From: Branchiostoma floridae
Lineage: Eukaryota > Chordata > Leptocardii > Amphioxiformes > Branchiostomatidae
DNA: 64,000 nucleotides
Reading direction: 5' to 3'
NCBI RefSeq assembly: GCF_000003815.2
Contig: NC_049980.1
Location: 33,294,673-33,358,672 of the forward strand
In this document: positions 1 through 10,968 of the stretch, in pieces
Numbering within the stretch: the first letter of the stretch is position 1
Layout: each line of letters begins with the position of its first letter
The notes under the pieces: generated by a model
What the model was told of the DNA's origin: nothing
The model's database searches: none
What the model saw: only the letters and a program-made list of their open reading frames with translations
Made by a program: the position numbers and the translations under genes

Positions 1-370
1 ATAAAAATAAAGTATCCAGAAGTAAAGATTTATTCGTCTTCATTTCTTTTTTTTTACATCATATGGCTAGTTTACAGCGCAGTTTCTGAAGATGATGTTA
101 GAAATTTGACGACTGAAGCACACGTGAGATGACAAGCGAATCCCGATCCTACCAACCAATTACTTCTAATTGCCGCAAAAGAAACTGTCGTATCAACGCT
201 ACCTCGTGCGCTTTGTTCCACATGAAAGTTTCGCCGATCTGAAATATCATCTGCCGACATGATGATATGATGGGCAAAATTTCAACACCATTAGTGATAA
301 TTGCTGGGGAGGCAAAACTGTGGGTGTGGCACTGGGCAGGTGATGGGAACTACATGGTTAATCATGAGAC
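1..370. other. Non-coding flank, nothing recognised
   Basis: AT-rich sequence with only short open frames lacking recognisable domains. I see no gene, RNA or clear repeat until the minisatellite that begins near 371. Confidence 0.4.
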
Positions 371-873
371 GTATCTGTATCTATATAGCCGGTATAACCG
401 CCCTTCGGCGTAACACACCAGCTTCTGTATCTGTATCTATATAGCCAGTATAACCGCCCTTCGGCGTAACACACCAGCTTCTGTATCTGTATCTATATAG
501 CCAGTATAACCGCCCTTCGGCGTAACACACCAGCTTCTGTATCTGTATCTATATAGCCAGTATAACCGCCCTTCGGCGTAACACACCAGCTTCTGTATCT
601 GTATCTATATAGCCAGTATAACCGCCCTTCGGCGTAACACACCAGCTTCTGTATCTGTATCTATATAGCCAGTATAACCGCCCTTCGGCGTAACACACCA
701 GCTTCTGTATCTGTATCTATATAGCCAGTATAACCGCCCTTCGGCGTAACACACCAGCTTCTGTATCTGTATCTATATAGCCAGTATAACCGCCCTTCGG
801 CGTAACATACCAGCTTCTGTATCTGTATCTATATAGCCAGTATAACCGCCCTTCGGCGTAACATACCAGCTTC
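371..873. repeat. 56-bp minisatellite, about 9 copies
   Basis: Nine near-identical head-to-tail units of 56 bp. Each contains the core CCGCCCTTCGGCGTAACA followed by a CTGTATCTGTATCTATATAG stretch. The period was read from successive GCTTCTG starts at 421 and 477. Only a few positions vary (ACACACC versus ACATACC), so the array is young or homogenised. It lies directly downstream, on the minus strand, of a LINE stop codon, so it is best read as the repeated 3' UTR tail of that element. Confidence 0.9.
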
Positions 874-905
874 GCAAGCACGCGGCGCGGCAGCAGCTGG
901 TTATA

Positions 906-1186
906 TTACACTGAACGACCCGTCACACCTAACTTTTGCACATCTATCTGCAAGCTTTCTTTAAAACTGTCCAAAGAAGATGCCCCTACTGTGCTTGGTG
1001 ATAACGAATTCCACTCTTCGATAGTTCTGGGAAAATACGAGTTTTTGAACAAGTCAATCCTAGCTCACTCTGGTACTTGAAGTCATGGCTGTTTCTTGTT
1101 CTTTTTTGAGCTGGTATTAGATACTTATCAGTTGGTACATCCACCAGTTTATTGGTCATTTTGTACATCATGCAAAGTCTAGACAT
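906..1186 (-). mobile_element. Decayed 3' end of a non-LTR retrotransposon (LINE) reverse transcriptase
   Basis: Minus-strand translation gives the typical C-terminal tail of CR1/L2/Jockey-type ORF2 proteins: an RTRNSHDFKYQ block, then, after a frameshift, NSYFPRTIEEWNSLS and ASSLDSFKESL, ending at a TAA (906-908). In the family this block follows the reverse transcriptase domain. One frameshift near 1040 breaks the frame and everything 5' of it is missing, so it is a 5'-truncated dead copy. The 56-bp tandem repeat follows the stop as a 3' tail. Family placement is inference; the motif match is seen. Confidence 0.75.
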
Positions 1187-1946
1187 TTTCCTTCTGTATG
1201 ATCTTCGTTACTGTCCTATACTGACTGTAGTTGCACTTTTGTTGGTTTGTTTGTTTTACGAGGAGTAAACATTTTGTCTAATCATCTCTCTTGTTCTACA
1301 TTGGTAGAATACTGGGTACACTAGTACAGAGTATATACCTGACATTTAAGTGTCAGGAAAAATAACAAATCCTTTGCTGGACTACTTGTTTAAACATGTT
1401 GAAGTTAGCTATAGAATTTCAGATTCAACCTCAACCTCTGGAGAGATGCAGTGCCAGTGAGGATTTTAATTAGGTTTTGCAAAATCTAACTTAATTCTAA
1501 GTTGTCCCCAAATTTTTCCTGTGCACCATAATTTTTCGGTTGAATTAGGTGTACCTAATTTTCGTTGTGTGGATCTAAATTTTTAGATAGGGTGCACCGG
1601 TGCATGTACATATATTCGCCAAAGCGAATTTCGAGCCCGGAAATAGACTGCCATCCAAATTTTATTCATGTTCCATTTTGTCAACAAATCCACTGGAAGG
1701 TCTGCTTGGATATTTTCATGAAAGGTGAGGATGACAAAATAACAAATTTCTGATAGTGGTTGTGTCAGGGACCGAATATTTTGTATGCTAATCAGCCTTT
1801 TGCTAATCAAGACAATTTTCCCAGCGCTCTCCATATGAAATGGAGTAAATCAAGAGAATATTCCAGCAATTTTTCGAGGAGTGCCTGGGATATGCTCATG
1901 AATAGGGCAACACAGCTCTCCTCAGGATTTTATGAATATCACCTAA

Positions 1947-2314
1947 GGCCACACCAATTTAATTTCTTGGTTCACGGATTTTTTCATGAAAAATATGGAG
2001 CGAAAGGGCGAAATAAAAATAAAAATAAAAATTGTAAAATGGTTGGGATAAAGGTAACGGCTAATCCAAAACATAAAGAAAAAAAGTTTTCAGCTTGAAA
2101 AAAAGTACAAAAACACTATTATTGTACAGTAACAGCACCTGTACCCACACTTCAAGGAGCTTATAATATAAAGGCTAATTTGCTACACCAGAAAGTTGGT
2201 GAATGGTTTCAGTAATGGTGAAAATTTGCTGAATGGTAATTTTTATTTTTATTTTTTTTTCCAAAAAATAGGAGCGAGCGAATCCGTGAACCAAGAAATT
2301 AAATTGGTGTGGCC
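1947..2314. mobile_element. MITE with TAA target duplication (Harbinger-like ends)
   Basis: Terminal inverted repeats of about 34 bp start GGCCACACCAATTTAATTTC and are repeated in reverse at the right end (to 2314). TAA flanks both sides (1944-1946 and 2315-2317), the 3-bp target duplication typical of PIF/Harbinger elements. The interior is AT-rich with an AAATAAA run and its complement, so the whole element can fold back. No transposase. Related relics occur near 5361, 36186 and 49875. Confidence 0.75.
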
Positions 2315-2333
2315 TAAGCTACAGACATATGTA

Positions 2334-2493
2334 ATGCTGGTACACCTTTATCCACGGAGTAACCTATATCCGTTGTATTTTAAGACGTTATTTATTGACA
2401 TTAAGCTGACGAACGGTGGATTCAAACTGCAATATTTTGAGGAAAATGTAGTCATGTGGATGGGTTACCCCGCAGATAAAGGTGAAATAGCAT
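2334..2493. mobile_element. MITE, CACCTTTATCC family, TA target site
   Basis: About 160 bp with inverted ends ATGCT(N4)CACCTTTATC and TA on both sides. The internal segment matches the better-preserved copy at 39367-39581 (GTAACCTATATCCGTTG and CAAACTGCAATATTTTGA-like blocks). Non-coding, probably mobilised by a Tc1/mariner-type transposase given the TA site. That last point is inference. Confidence 0.7.
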
Positions 2494-3499
2494 TAGGTGC
2501 ACAGAAAACACTTTTGGTCTCAACATAAAATAAAGAAGAATGTCAGCAAAACATTATTGAAAACCCTATTGCCTACCGAGCGGAATCTGATCTGATTTTT
2601 AACAACTTTGATACAACAAAGGTTTTATTACATTTTCTGACACTTGATTGTGAAGAATATGCTGTATACTGATGTACAATAATACCCTTTCATATGGAAC
2701 TCACACAAAATATCTAGGTACACCGGGGCACCCACAATCAACAATCAGGTGCGTAGCTCCTATAATATGTGCACAAAGGTGAATATGCATCCAGTATTAT
2801 CAATGAAGGGTAAGAAAAATTTTAGATTCAAGCAAGGGACAGAATATTTCGTATGCTAACCAGTAACCAGTGTTTCTAATCATGTCACAAGCTAAATTGC
2901 ATATTGTCCTTCGCATGTTTACAGCGCTCTCCATATAAAATGAAGCAATCAACAGTTGATTAGAAATTCAAGAAAATATTTCAGGTATTTTTTTTTTCAA
3001 GAAAGAGCAGGTGGAATATGCTCATGAATATGACAACACAGCTCTTGTACAATAGCTTCATCGATGGTCAGAAATGTCAGAGAACACCCCCTCCCACACT
3101 TGATTTTTTTTTGCTTGTCATCTCAACACTTTTTGCCTCCATGAAAAATGGAGATATAGTTTTCAATATGTCTGTTTGTTTGTTTGTGTTTCCGGATTTT
3201 GTTTCTAGTAGAGGCAGGAGTGTAAAAAATGGCTGAAGGTTATGTATGTCTGGTAGTATTGTGTATTACATAATAATTTGTTGACATTTGAGTGTCAGAA
3301 ACAATAATGAAACCTCTCTGGGATTGCTTGTTCAAAATTTTAAAGCTACCTATAGAATTCGAGTTCAGCACAATTTTCAAAGCTCAAAATTGTATTTAAG
3401 TTTTGTTCATAGTCTATTTTATGTGAAAGAAGGTAGCTAATAAATGTAAAAGTAGCCACATAGCTCTTTTTAGGTCATAGATGCATTTGGTTTTTATCC

Positions 3500-3715
3500 A
3501 CAGTGTCTATGGCACAGTATTGGATCTGGAAGGTGTAGCCAGTCCCTCTCCATCCACTGTCTTTTATACCTCCCCAACCAAAGTCAGGCACACATTTTTA
3601 CACCTGGGTGTAGTGAGGAAAATGATGTATAGTGCCTTTCCCAAGGACACAGCAAGGACAAGGATTGTCGGGAAGTGAACCTGTGACCTCTCAATCTTGT
3701 GTCCGCTAGGTTAGC
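3500..3715 (-). mobile_element. Degraded tRNA-derived SINE relic
   Basis: Shares the order of blocks seen in the well-kept SINE at 59512-59702: TTTACACCTGGGTGTAGTGA, GTGCCTTTCCCAAGGACACA, then a damaged box-B region (GTGAACCTGTGACCTCTC). Same orientation (reads on the minus strand). The A box is no longer clear. Confidence 0.55.
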
Positions 3716-3748
3716 CTCTCGACATTTCAACGTCCCATCTTATAGAAG

Positions 3749-3925
3749 ATTAGAGAAGTTTATTTGCAAGTTCGTGCCCGAGGGCTAATTGCAAGTACAT
3801 GGTATAAACATAGTACATATACAAGTAACAATGAACAATATTCTACTCTAATACTAGTGTTGGCTATTTCAAATAGGTTGGGTTTGACTTCTTTTTTGGA
3901 AGCAGAGGGAGACGAATATATGAAC
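3749..3925 (+). repeat. Dispersed repeat, inverted partner at 18155-18330
   Basis: Starts TTTATTTGCAAGTTCGTGCC and ends at GAAGCAGAGGGAGACGAATA. The reverse complement of nearly the same 175 bp occurs at 18155-18330 in hnRNP K intron 1. No coding potential recognised. Confidence 0.7.
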
Positions 3926-4201
3926 CCTTTCCCAAAAATGCATTTGGAGCGCCGTCCGTGGGAGGACACCCCGCCTTTACTCCCGTGTTGCCGCCCGGTA
4001 ATCCAGAAGGAAATGTGATGTGTGAAGCAAAGCTCAGGATAAGTCCCTGTAAGGCTATCATAGCGAATTGGGAATAGGCTGCTCTTCAGCAGACATTAAT
4101 AATACATAGCCGTTCTTATCCGGGGAGGGGGATCGGTTGTGACAGCTGCCATATGCTGTGTGGAACCATTGAAGGTGAATTACTCTGCAGGCACGAGCAC
4201 G

Positions 4202-4650
4202 GGTGCTTCACTGCAACAAGTGTCTACGGATGATTATGAAGTCATCTTGTTTCTGGGTGACTTTCACTAATCTCCAAGCAGATCCTACGGTAGCAAAGAT
4301 AGTCCCAAAAACTGGTGCTTCACTGCAACAAGTGTCTGCTGATGATTATGAAGTCATCTTGTTTCTGGGTGACTTTCACTAATCTCCAAGCAGATCCTAC
4401 GGTAGCAAAGATAGTCCCAAAAACTGGTGCTTCACTGCAACAAGTGTCTGCTGATGATTATGAAGTCATCTTGTTTCTGGGTGACTTTCACTAATCTCCA
4501 AGCAGATCCTACGGTAGCAAAGATAGTCCCAAAAACTGGTGCTTCACTTCAACAAGTGTCTGCGTATGATTATGAAGTCATCTTGTTTCTGGGTGACTTT
4601 CACTAATCTCCAAGCAGATCCTACGGTAGCAAAGATAGTATCAAAATACT
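4202..4650. repeat. 112-bp tandem repeat, 4 copies
   Basis: Units start GGTGCTTCACTGCAACAAGT at 4202, 4314, 4426 and 4538 (exact 112-bp spacing). Each unit ends with TCCAAGCAGATCCTACGGTA, which is the terminal inverted repeat of the MITE that follows (4613-4787). One TIR of that element has therefore been amplified as part of a satellite. Confidence 0.9.
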
Positions 4651-4787
4651 AATACTAGCAGAGGAGTGAAGCCAGCCTAGGAGTGTGTTTCGCTACCGGG
4701 GAAGGCGATTGGACACCTTTTGTCTGACTACACTCCTTGGCCAGTTTAGTACTATCTTTTGCCATTGTAGGATCTGGTTGGAGATAA
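4613..4787. mobile_element. MITE with TCCAAGCAGATCCTACGG inverted ends, copy 1
   Basis: The left end reads TAATCTCCAAGCAGATCCTA. The right end is its diverged reverse complement (CATTGTAGGATCTGGTTGGA). Interior includes AGGAGTGAAGCCAGCC and GGACACCTTTTGTCTGACTA. A second, reversed copy is at 50482-50646, which proves it is a dispersed family. Non-coding. Confidence 0.75.
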
Positions 4788-4799
4788 GACTTTCAGATC

Positions 4800-5265
4800 T
4801 CGAGCTATAGATAATTGTATGGGGTTGGAAATACATGTATGTGCTCTTTTGTGCACCTAACATTGGTGCCTAAAATTACCTTTGCCAAGAAGATTATAAC
4901 TTATATTATGGGGTACATCTGTCTGTGGACAGAATAACTCGAGAAGTCACATTCAATCTTTCTTCACTGGGCGTATGCACTTTTATGCACCTAATGATAA
5001 TATTGGAGCTGTGCTCCTGGATACCTTCTACAAGAGGGTTCTGGTTTCCATTGCATCTGTCTGTCTGTCTGTGGGCAGAATAACTCGAGAAGTCACATTC
5101 AATCTTCCTTCACTGGCGCATGCACTGTATGCACTTTGATGCACTTAAAATTAGACCTGTGCATCTGAATACCTTCGGCAATAAGGTTCTGTCTTCGTGT
5201 ACGTCCGTCTGTCTGTTTCTGGACAGAATAACTCAAGAAGTCATACGTTTCTTCAATGTCCTTTC
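4800..5265. repeat. About 150-bp tandem repeat, 3 diverged copies
   Basis: The block ACAGAATAACTCGAGAAGTC followed by CATTCAATCTT..TTCACTGG and GCACTTTNATGCAC recurs near 4930, 5078 and 5222. The copies differ by substitutions and indels. No gene seen. Confidence 0.7.
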
Positions 5266-6195
5266 CACTTGTCCTGAAAAGCAGGCTGTAGTCTGACTCT
5301 GAGTGATGTTACCCTGGTAAAATGAAATGAAATAAATGTTGTATTTCCACACTTAAGTATCTGAGAACCAAGGAAATGAATTGGTGTTGGCTTAGAGACG
5401 TCCCCAACAACAGTTTTTCCATGTGGAATATTCCGTCTCACTGTTGCCTGCCTCGTGCCTATTCCATGACATCACCTGTAGAATGTTCCCCCAGCAGGAG
5501 CACAAAATGAAATTGAATATGCGGCGGTGTATTGCCATTTCATATTGTAAAAGCAGAGTAATTAGGTGTATTATATGACAGCCCCTCTACAATGTCGGCA
5601 CCCAATTTTGCTCGTCCTTCGGATTGAATGTCTCATTAAAGTATTATGCGCGAGGGGACCCCTGCGTGCCGGATCGTTGTGCCCGAACAGAGAAGCGATT
5701 TCTCCTCCTCATCTGTTTGTCTCAGCTGAGGGAAGCTGCTGAGGTGGGATGGAGGGTGATCAGTGCTGCATCCTTCCAAGGCCGAAGAAAGTTAACGTTG
5801 TGTTTCTCACTGGGTTGACTGCCGGATCCGTTCACCTGAGCCAGAAATTTGCTTGCTGGGAGAGAAAAACACCCCATCCACCTGTCCAAAAAAGCATGGT
5901 TTTCTCTTGCAACAGAACGTAAAACCATTCTACACCTTTTTCATAGCTCAAATGTCAGATCCACAGAATTGATGGAAATGTTTTTTCGTAAGGCAAAACA
6001 ATGAGCTCTGAAACAATTTAATGAATCATTGAATGGGACAAAAGAAATATTCAAAGCTGGATACAGGGCTGGGTCATTCGAGTAACCAGAAACACAACAT
6101 TTTTTCCCTACGCCTAATGGGGTTCTGTAGGGAGGGTTAAAAGGAAGAGTCATCCCTGCACTAGGGAGGAACTCCACTGGGTCATTCCTGCTGCT

Positions 6196-6640
6196 GGCAC
6201 CTGCACCTCTGTATCTGCCCTCCGTAGACTGGGTTACACCTGTAGCCTACAATTTGAATGTTGCAGGCAAGAATTGGTGCAAAGTCTTGTGTAAAGCTAG
6301 AAATGTAAATGTTGAGATATGATCATTGCATTTGTTATCTCCATAAAAAATAGAGATGTAGTTGGGTGTGTCTGTGTGTTTGTGTTTCTTGATAGATGAT
6401 ATTACGTATGTGGGTAGGGGTTGGAAAGACGGAGGTCAAGGTCAATTTTGGGCCCCCTAGTATGTGACCTTAGTACTGCAGGTTGGTTCCTACTAAACTC
6501 TGCCCCTCTGTATCTGCCCTCTGTGGACTGTGTTACTATGTACACCTGTAGCTGGCAATTTGCAGGCAGATGTCTGTTGAATGCTGCAAGCAAAAATTTA
6601 TTGCAAAGTCTTGTGTAAAGGTAGAATTGTAAATGTTGAA
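6196..6640. repeat. Direct repeat pair, about 300 bp apart
   Basis: CCTCTGTATCTGCCCTC, ACACCTGTAGC and CAAAGTCTTGTGTAAAG occur in the same order at about 6205-6320 and 6505-6640. From 5270 to 9020 outside this pair I see no gene or strong repeat. Confidence 0.6.
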
Positions 6641-9024
6641 ATGTAAACGTTGCTTTTGATATTTTCATGGTTTTGCCTTGACCAAATACAAAATCATTTT
6701 ATTCATGAGAAGCTCAAATCAGCCTACAGGCCGCTTTCCATTGAGGTCATGAGGGAAGAGTGAAGGGTCAGACAAAGTATATAACAGACGTACAGTATAC
6801 ATCATTTAATGTCCTCATGACACATTGTATGATTATGATCACTGTTTTGGTACTTAAGTATTGCTATAGTCATGAGCTTAAAAAAATGCAAAAACATGCT
6901 TTTAGTAGAGTTTTACAGAAATTTTACATGTAAGTCCTTCCAAACATGAATGAATTTATAGTATTCCATTGAACAGAAGGTTCAAAGTTTGTCGTGGTGC
7001 ATACATTAACATGGTCAGAAATTTGTCTGGCCCTACAGGGACACAATCTTGTATATTGAAAAGCTGTGACCAAGTGAAAAGCAAAAATTAAATAGCAAGC
7101 ATCATTGCAATGCTGAAACAAGTAGATGATGTTCTCAACAGAAACTTTCGTTGAACTTGAAGCAGGATAAACTTGGTATCTTGTGACATATGCTTTAGGT
7201 CATTTCAACTTGATAAGGATCAGAGGACTGATCGAATGCTTGTAGGTAAGCGCTTTATTTTGTGTATAACGGAAGTAAAGTTTAAAATTGCAGCATAAAA
7301 ATAAAACACTAAGTCTACAAGATAACTACAATTCAAAATGGTTGCCTCTAGGATCTGTCCCTTCGTCCTGGGACAGAAATTTTATTGTTTGAATGAAAAA
7401 AATAAAATTACACCTTGTCCATCCAAAAAGTTACTGATTCTTGAACTTCATAACATGAAATTGATGAAGGTTGTATTTGTGTTAGCTTGAAATGACAGAT
7501 ATTAACAGCGAAAATTAACATAACAACATGACGGAAAAAAAGATGAATGCTATATATTATAGACATCCCTGTAGCTTTTCCCCCCACATTTCCCCTTCAT
7601 TGTACCCATCTTCCAGCACCACCTTTTCACTGAACTAAAACGTAAAAGGACGTCCCGAACTCTTTATTTATCGTCAGCCTGTCCGTGTGGCCTCCTTCAT
7701 AAATAGACAAGCCGTTCTCCCCTGCGTTGCGTGTGTAGCGATTGTTGAAGGCGGTGGGTGGATGAAGCCTTTGCACGTTAGCCGGTCATATCTTCAGTGG
7801 ATGTCGTACCACAGACAATCTCACTGCTAAAATATTCATAACTTAATCCGGAAGATTAGTTCTGAAGAATGACAACGCGGATTCCGTGCATATTTCAGGG
7901 ACAGATGATTCTTAATGTAGCCAAACTATGATAAATATTCTTTTCCCCAAAAATTTGTACTGTTCTATTTTTTTTTTCAAGATCCATAACGCAGCTGCTT
8001 CCATGATAATAATAGCCACTAGTGTGCGCTGACTTGAATATATGGATATTCATAGCATCCACACACACCAGGTGATCAAGAAGAAAATTATGCCTTCATG
8101 GTTGAGTTTTTACCATGCCTAAAACAACAAAAATACACACAAAGATTTGGGATAATCTCTGTTAATTATTGGTGTCTATCAGACATTGTAGATTGCTGGA
8201 AAAATGGTAGAAATTGGCTGAATAAACGAATCATAAGCCCAAAGTATAATGCAAACTCTACTGTTGTCACCTGCATTTTTAATTGTATGGTACATCTTTA
8301 TTTTCAAATGTGAAAGGAAAATTTCTATTTGTAACTTGTTTTTGTTAACTCCAGTTCTTGTTCCTTGAACAACTGTAATGAGCACCTTGTATTACTGTAA
8401 ATCTTAACATTTTGTCGATGGGTTGTATTTTTCCAGTGACCTTTCCACTGAAAATTTGTCACCCTGAATATGCATTTCCAATGCTATGTGACAGCCTGTG
8501 TTGAATAACTGCTTCAACTAATACATTTTTGAATTGATTGGTATACTTCAAGCTGTAGTAGCCCATAGTGTCATGGCGAGGTGGATAAAAGACCTATGGT
8601 GGTATCAGGGAATGCTAACTAAGTTGCAAAAAATGATCATCTTTGAAGACTGAAATTAATAGTAGAGTAAGAGAATAACAAATTACAGTAGTGCCATGCG
8701 TTGCAAAACTAGACATGATTTAAATGCAATGCATTATTAGGTTAAGAAGGATGTATGGAGGCTTGTGTAGTTGCAGAAAATATTTCCAAATTGCAGAACA
8801 AAATTTCGACATTCTGCAATATTGCAGAACACTGAAAAAAAGAATTTTGTAAAGCCACCCCAAAAGTAACTGCATTTACAGTGCCCCACAACCTGTAGCT
8901 GCTCTGGTGGTTTTTTATTACCCCCGAATGTGAAATCCACAGGTGGGCCTTTATAATAAAATGGTACTGATGTGAGGGCTGGGTTCTGTCCTGGTTAGCT
9001 AATGTCTGCACAGTATCCACCTAT

Positions 9025-9198
9025 TACTGTAAATGCAGAAACTTTCGTGGTGGTTTAATGTTCGCGGTTTTCAATTTAAAACCACCGAGAACATTTTTCC
9101 ATGGCAGTAAGAGACTACAGTGCATGGTGCTACCGTGAACTTAAACCCACAGCGAAAAGTCCTTTTTCCCGCTACCGCGAAATTAACTCTCAGAGAAG
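9025..9198. mobile_element. MITE, TACTGTAAATGCA family, copy 1 (right end truncated)
   Basis: Begins TACTGTAAATGCAGAAACTT and carries the internal blocks CATGGCAGTAAGAGACTACA and CCCGCTACCGCGAAATTAA shared with 32549-32758 (reversed) and 60495-60702. The terminal TTTACAGTA end is not found on the right. Non-coding. Confidence 0.75.
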
Positions 9199-9199
9199 A

Positions 9200-10540
9200 T
9201 GTGAAGTATGGTACTGTATATTTCTAAACTTTTATTTGTGGTTTTATTTTTGCTGTGTCATAAATTTATACCACTTTGAAAATGTGTTTCCAATGTATAA
9301 CTACTATACTGCAGAATGGTTTCATCCACAAACTTAAAACAGCAAAAACCCACATTTACGTGAATACATTTAAAAATATTGAATAAGCAATGCAGCAAAA
9401 ACACAAAATATAGTATTATATTTTTTCTTGGGGGGGGGGGCATGATTAGAACTGGATTAATTCTACAGGTACCATACAACGTAAACAATATTAATACTGA
9501 ATCTGTTTATGGATATTGGGCTGAACTACTTTTTTATGGTTACAGGTTCATGCAAAACTGAATGTTGCTCAAAATTAGTTAAAATAGAGTACAAGTTGCA
9601 CATTGTACGTGGGTATTTTGAGCATAGGATAGGTATTCAGTCTAACTTTTGGTGTCTTAAATTTTTACTTCCTGTATGATGTGCAAAGATAACAATTAAG
9701 TTCCCACATTGTTAACTAGACTCTATGAAACCTAAACAAATGGCAATACTGGACAAAATAGTCACCACCTGTTTTCTCATCCTCACCTTAATGTAGCCCT
9801 TCCAAAACAGTGTACACTTTAATGCCCCCCCTGTTGACTTTTACTCGGTGATGTTTAGCGGATGTGGTATGTTATTATTAATGTCAGAACACATAAAACC
9901 TGTTGCTGTCGCGTGCTGTTGTTATTAATGTTCACCTGGCTAAAATTATGGGTTCACCTGTGTGTAGTGTAGAGGAAAGGGATGGTCGCGTGACGTTACA
10001 GGGATGTTGATTAGAAATTGTTGTTGCAGAAATTCTTGCATGAGAAAGGCCTGCGTCCTGTGTTTGTGTGTGTCTGTGGAGCGATCCATGTATAGCTAGG
10101 ACTGGTATGAATGGTTGGAAAAGCCTTGTAAGTATTAGCAGGTTGGAATGACTTGTGCATAATATGCACTTTTATTCACAGAAAATTAGTCCTATACACA
10201 TAGATATTTGTATAGGGTTTCATGCGTACTACGATAATTGTTCACTAGTGTGGAGCATATTATTGACATAAGTATGATAATAGAAAATTTTTGTGTTTGC
10301 TGTAGAATTTCATAGCCGAGCTCTGTACTACTGTAGAGAGGCAGTAAGTTTTGCAATCAGGTGTTGATTCTTTCTTCTCCTATATTTAATAGGCACCCAA
10401 ATTTTTGTGTGCTAAATTTTAAAAGTAGGGTGTACCAGCAGTATACTTCTTCCAGGTATTCCTGCATTATGATATTCCCCAAACCGAATGTATATAGGTA
10501 ACCCTGTGCAAGTTTTACCTGTTGCACACCTTTGTTTACC
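9200..10540. other. Gene-free stretch, simple G-run only
   Basis: Apart from a G homopolymer at about 9430-9440 I see no gene, RNA or strong repeat here. It is the distal upstream region of hnRNP K. Confidence 0.4.
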
Positions 10541-10819
10541 TGTCCCACCTGGCGGCAGGTAACCCAGCCCGGCCAGGTACACCGCCCCTGCCCGTCTATA
10601 ATTACCAGGGGCACTCATGCCTGTCCAATTCTCATAACTGTTTGTGTGTGGTAGTGGGGGGAGATTTGCATGTGTAATTAGAAATGAATAGTGAGCGCGC
10701 GTGCAAGGTGCCCCCGTGCTATTGTTTGGGCCTGCGCGTCATTTGCAATGCTAATGCTGCCAAACGTCGTGTTCCCATAGGCTACTCCCGACGGCTGCCG
10801 GGCCCTGTAAAGACCCGAG

Positions 10820-10870
10820 TTGATTGGCAGGCTGCGTATAAAGCAGAGGCAGACGGGGTCCAGTTAGATC
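10820..10870 (+). promoter_or_regulatory. hnRNP K core promoter: inverted CCAAT and TATA box
   Basis: TATAAA at 10837-10842 lies 11 bases after TGATTGG (inverted CCAAT, 10821-10827). A start of transcription about 25-30 bases downstream (near 10865-10870) would give a 5' UTR of about 70-75 nt before the ATG at 10941. Flanking sequence 10540-10930 is locally GC-rich with CCGCCCC, fitting a broadly expressed gene. The start site itself is inferred. Confidence 0.6.
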
Positions 10871-10940
10871 AGCGGACGGACGGACGTCCAGCGGACCAGA
10901 AAACACTCGCACAGACCGACCGACCGACCGGTAGACAGAT

Positions 10941-10968
10941 ATGGAGTCTGAACCTATCAACAGCGATG
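10941..10968 (+). CDS. HNRNPK: hnRNP K coding exon 1 (start codon)
   Basis: Encodes MESEPINSD and the first base of the next codon, then the donor GTGAGT. The ATG has G at -3 and +4 and an in-frame TAG at 10932-10934, three codons upstream, which fixes this as the first usable start. It lies about 100 bases after the TATA box. Confidence 0.85.

Larger units (their letters stand above)
1330..3370. repeat. Ancient direct duplication interrupted by later insertions
   Basis: Two blocks recur in the same order and orientation. Sequence at about 1345-1440 (ACATTTAAGTGTCAGGAAAA...) resembles 3283-3370. Sequence at about 1767-1930 (AGGGACCGAATATTTTGTAT..., then AGCGCTCTCCATATGAAATG) resembles 2831-3055. 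The copies are diverged by substitutions and indels. Two TIR elements (1947-2314 and 2334-2493) have inserted between or into the copies. No coding content is recognised. Confidence 0.6.

Noticed and set aside
371-873. CRISPR array
   Set aside because: The 56-bp units are contiguous with no unique spacers, and the context is eukaryotic.
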